Below are positions 63,578 to 64,000 of a stretch of 64,000 nucleotides of DNA, piece after piece (position 1 is the first letter of the stretch; every line of letters starts with the position of its first letter). The DNA comes from JBMNMU01 sp050953505 (GTDB taxonomy: Bacteria; Bacillota; Clostridia; Peptostreptococcales; Anaerovoracaceae). The notes beneath the pieces were generated by a model. The model did no database searches. It saw only the letters and a list, made by a program, of their open reading frames with translations, and had not been told where the DNA came from. Position numbers and translations under genes: made by a program. Where the stretch lies: contig JBMNMU010000001.1 in assembly GCA_050953505.1 (NCBI GenBank), forward strand, positions 1,922,001-1,986,000, in the 5' to 3' direction.

Positions 63578-63860
63578 TTTTATCCTCCCTTTATCCAATT
63601 ATTTGGCTTTTAAATCATTCTAATGCAATACACAGGAGGAATCCATTGGTAACTCTATGTAAGTAAGGTAATATCTTCATGTGCCATATTCATGTGTCTG
63701 TGAATTGCATTTTAGCCCCTTCTCTAAAACAGGTAAGGCCTAAATCAAAAAAACCAGTCATGAGTCTACTAATGAATTCTTGAATTTTAGCAATATATGG
63801 AGGAGCCTAGTCATATAATATAAAAACTTTATTAATTTGAAAGTAAGGAGATACAGGGAT

Positions 63861-64000
63861 TTGAGAGATTTGAGAGATTTAGGAAATTCAGATTATAAAA
63901 GCCTTCAAGTACCGCCATCATTAACATATGATCAAGCAAATTTAATTAATGGATTTCGTGTTTTAATGAGCAGGCTGGCTTATTTAACCCGCTTTTACAT
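63861..64000 (+). CDS. Start of a third member of the local helical family (partial)
   Basis: About 46 residues, starting at TTG 63861 (AGGAG ten bases upstream) or TTG 63870. The sequence SLTYDQANLINGFRVLMSRLAYLTRF aligns with ITFEQMSIIIHSQRLWQQLSYWVRAL of 16452-17030 and with both modules of 31008-32174. It runs off the window. A non-ATG start fits other genes here. Confidence 0.55.
   Translation, partial: MRDLRDLGNSDYKSLQVPPSLTYDQANLINGFRVLMSRLAYLTRFY

Overview
The window reads as a chromosomal segment of a low- to mid-GC, endospore-forming anaerobic Clostridia bacterium (Firmicutes). Supporting signs are strong AGGAGG-type ribosome binding sites, TTG and GTG starts, a T-box leader, an FMN riboswitch, a SleB-type wall hydrolase, two tiny genes with sigma-K-like promoters, the cdaA-cdaR-glmM cluster, a hybrid cluster protein and trimethylamine methyltransferase genes that need pyrrolysine. 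I cannot name the genus from the sequence alone. No rRNA, prophage, transposase or CRISPR array is visible.

Layout. 1-1318: start of a glycine betaine (OpuA/ProU) importer. 1.4-9.2 kb: a c-di-GMP signalling neighbourhood (GAF-PAS-PAS-GGDEF enzyme, membrane GGDEF enzyme, HD-GYP phosphodiesterase overlapping a di-iron metallo-beta-lactamase-fold protein), with dinB and a DUF1284 protein. 9.4-13.7 kb: a glycerophosphodiesterase, then an FMN-riboswitch-controlled riboflavin operon that is visibly decayed: ribD and ribE are joined by a deletion and ribBA is frameshifted, while ribH is intact. 14-25 kb: hotdog protein, CstA transporter, an uncharacterised helical protein, Lgt-like enzyme, tRNA-Ser, acyl-ACP thioesterase, thrC, and an acyl-CoA ligase behind a T-box leader. 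25-42.7 kb: largely housekeeping (gltX, aminotransferase, ahcY, glmM, cdaR, cdaA, hpf, comF, recD2, cca, yhaM). 42.7-45.4 kb: 2.6 kb without genes, dominated by repeats, including a 105-bp, 13-copy array. 45.5-57.2 kb: a NAD synthetase lacking its glutaminase cysteine, a radical-SAM plus ABC-importer operon, hcp, an APC permease, and an EamA exporter with cysK. 57.5-61.6 kb: a sigma-54 activator, a sigma-54-like promoter, and mttB (in-frame amber codon, predicted pyrrolysine) with mttC. 61.6-64 kb: hotdog thioesterase, four-helix protein, SleB-like hydrolase, and the start of a third member of the helical family.

Most notable: the amber-containing mttB under apparent sigma-54 control; the riboflavin operon with lesions in three genes but an intact riboswitch; the NadE Cys-to-Gly change; the putative oxygen-sensor/HD-GYP pair; the T-box in front of an acyl-CoA ligase; the radical SAM/ABC operon with a structured leader; the 105-bp array of alternating 8-bp motifs; a 191-bp element bounded by 22-bp inverted repeats; and an interspersed palindromic family that has supplied stop codons to neighbouring genes. 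All calls are by eye from sequence and family knowledge; no search was run.
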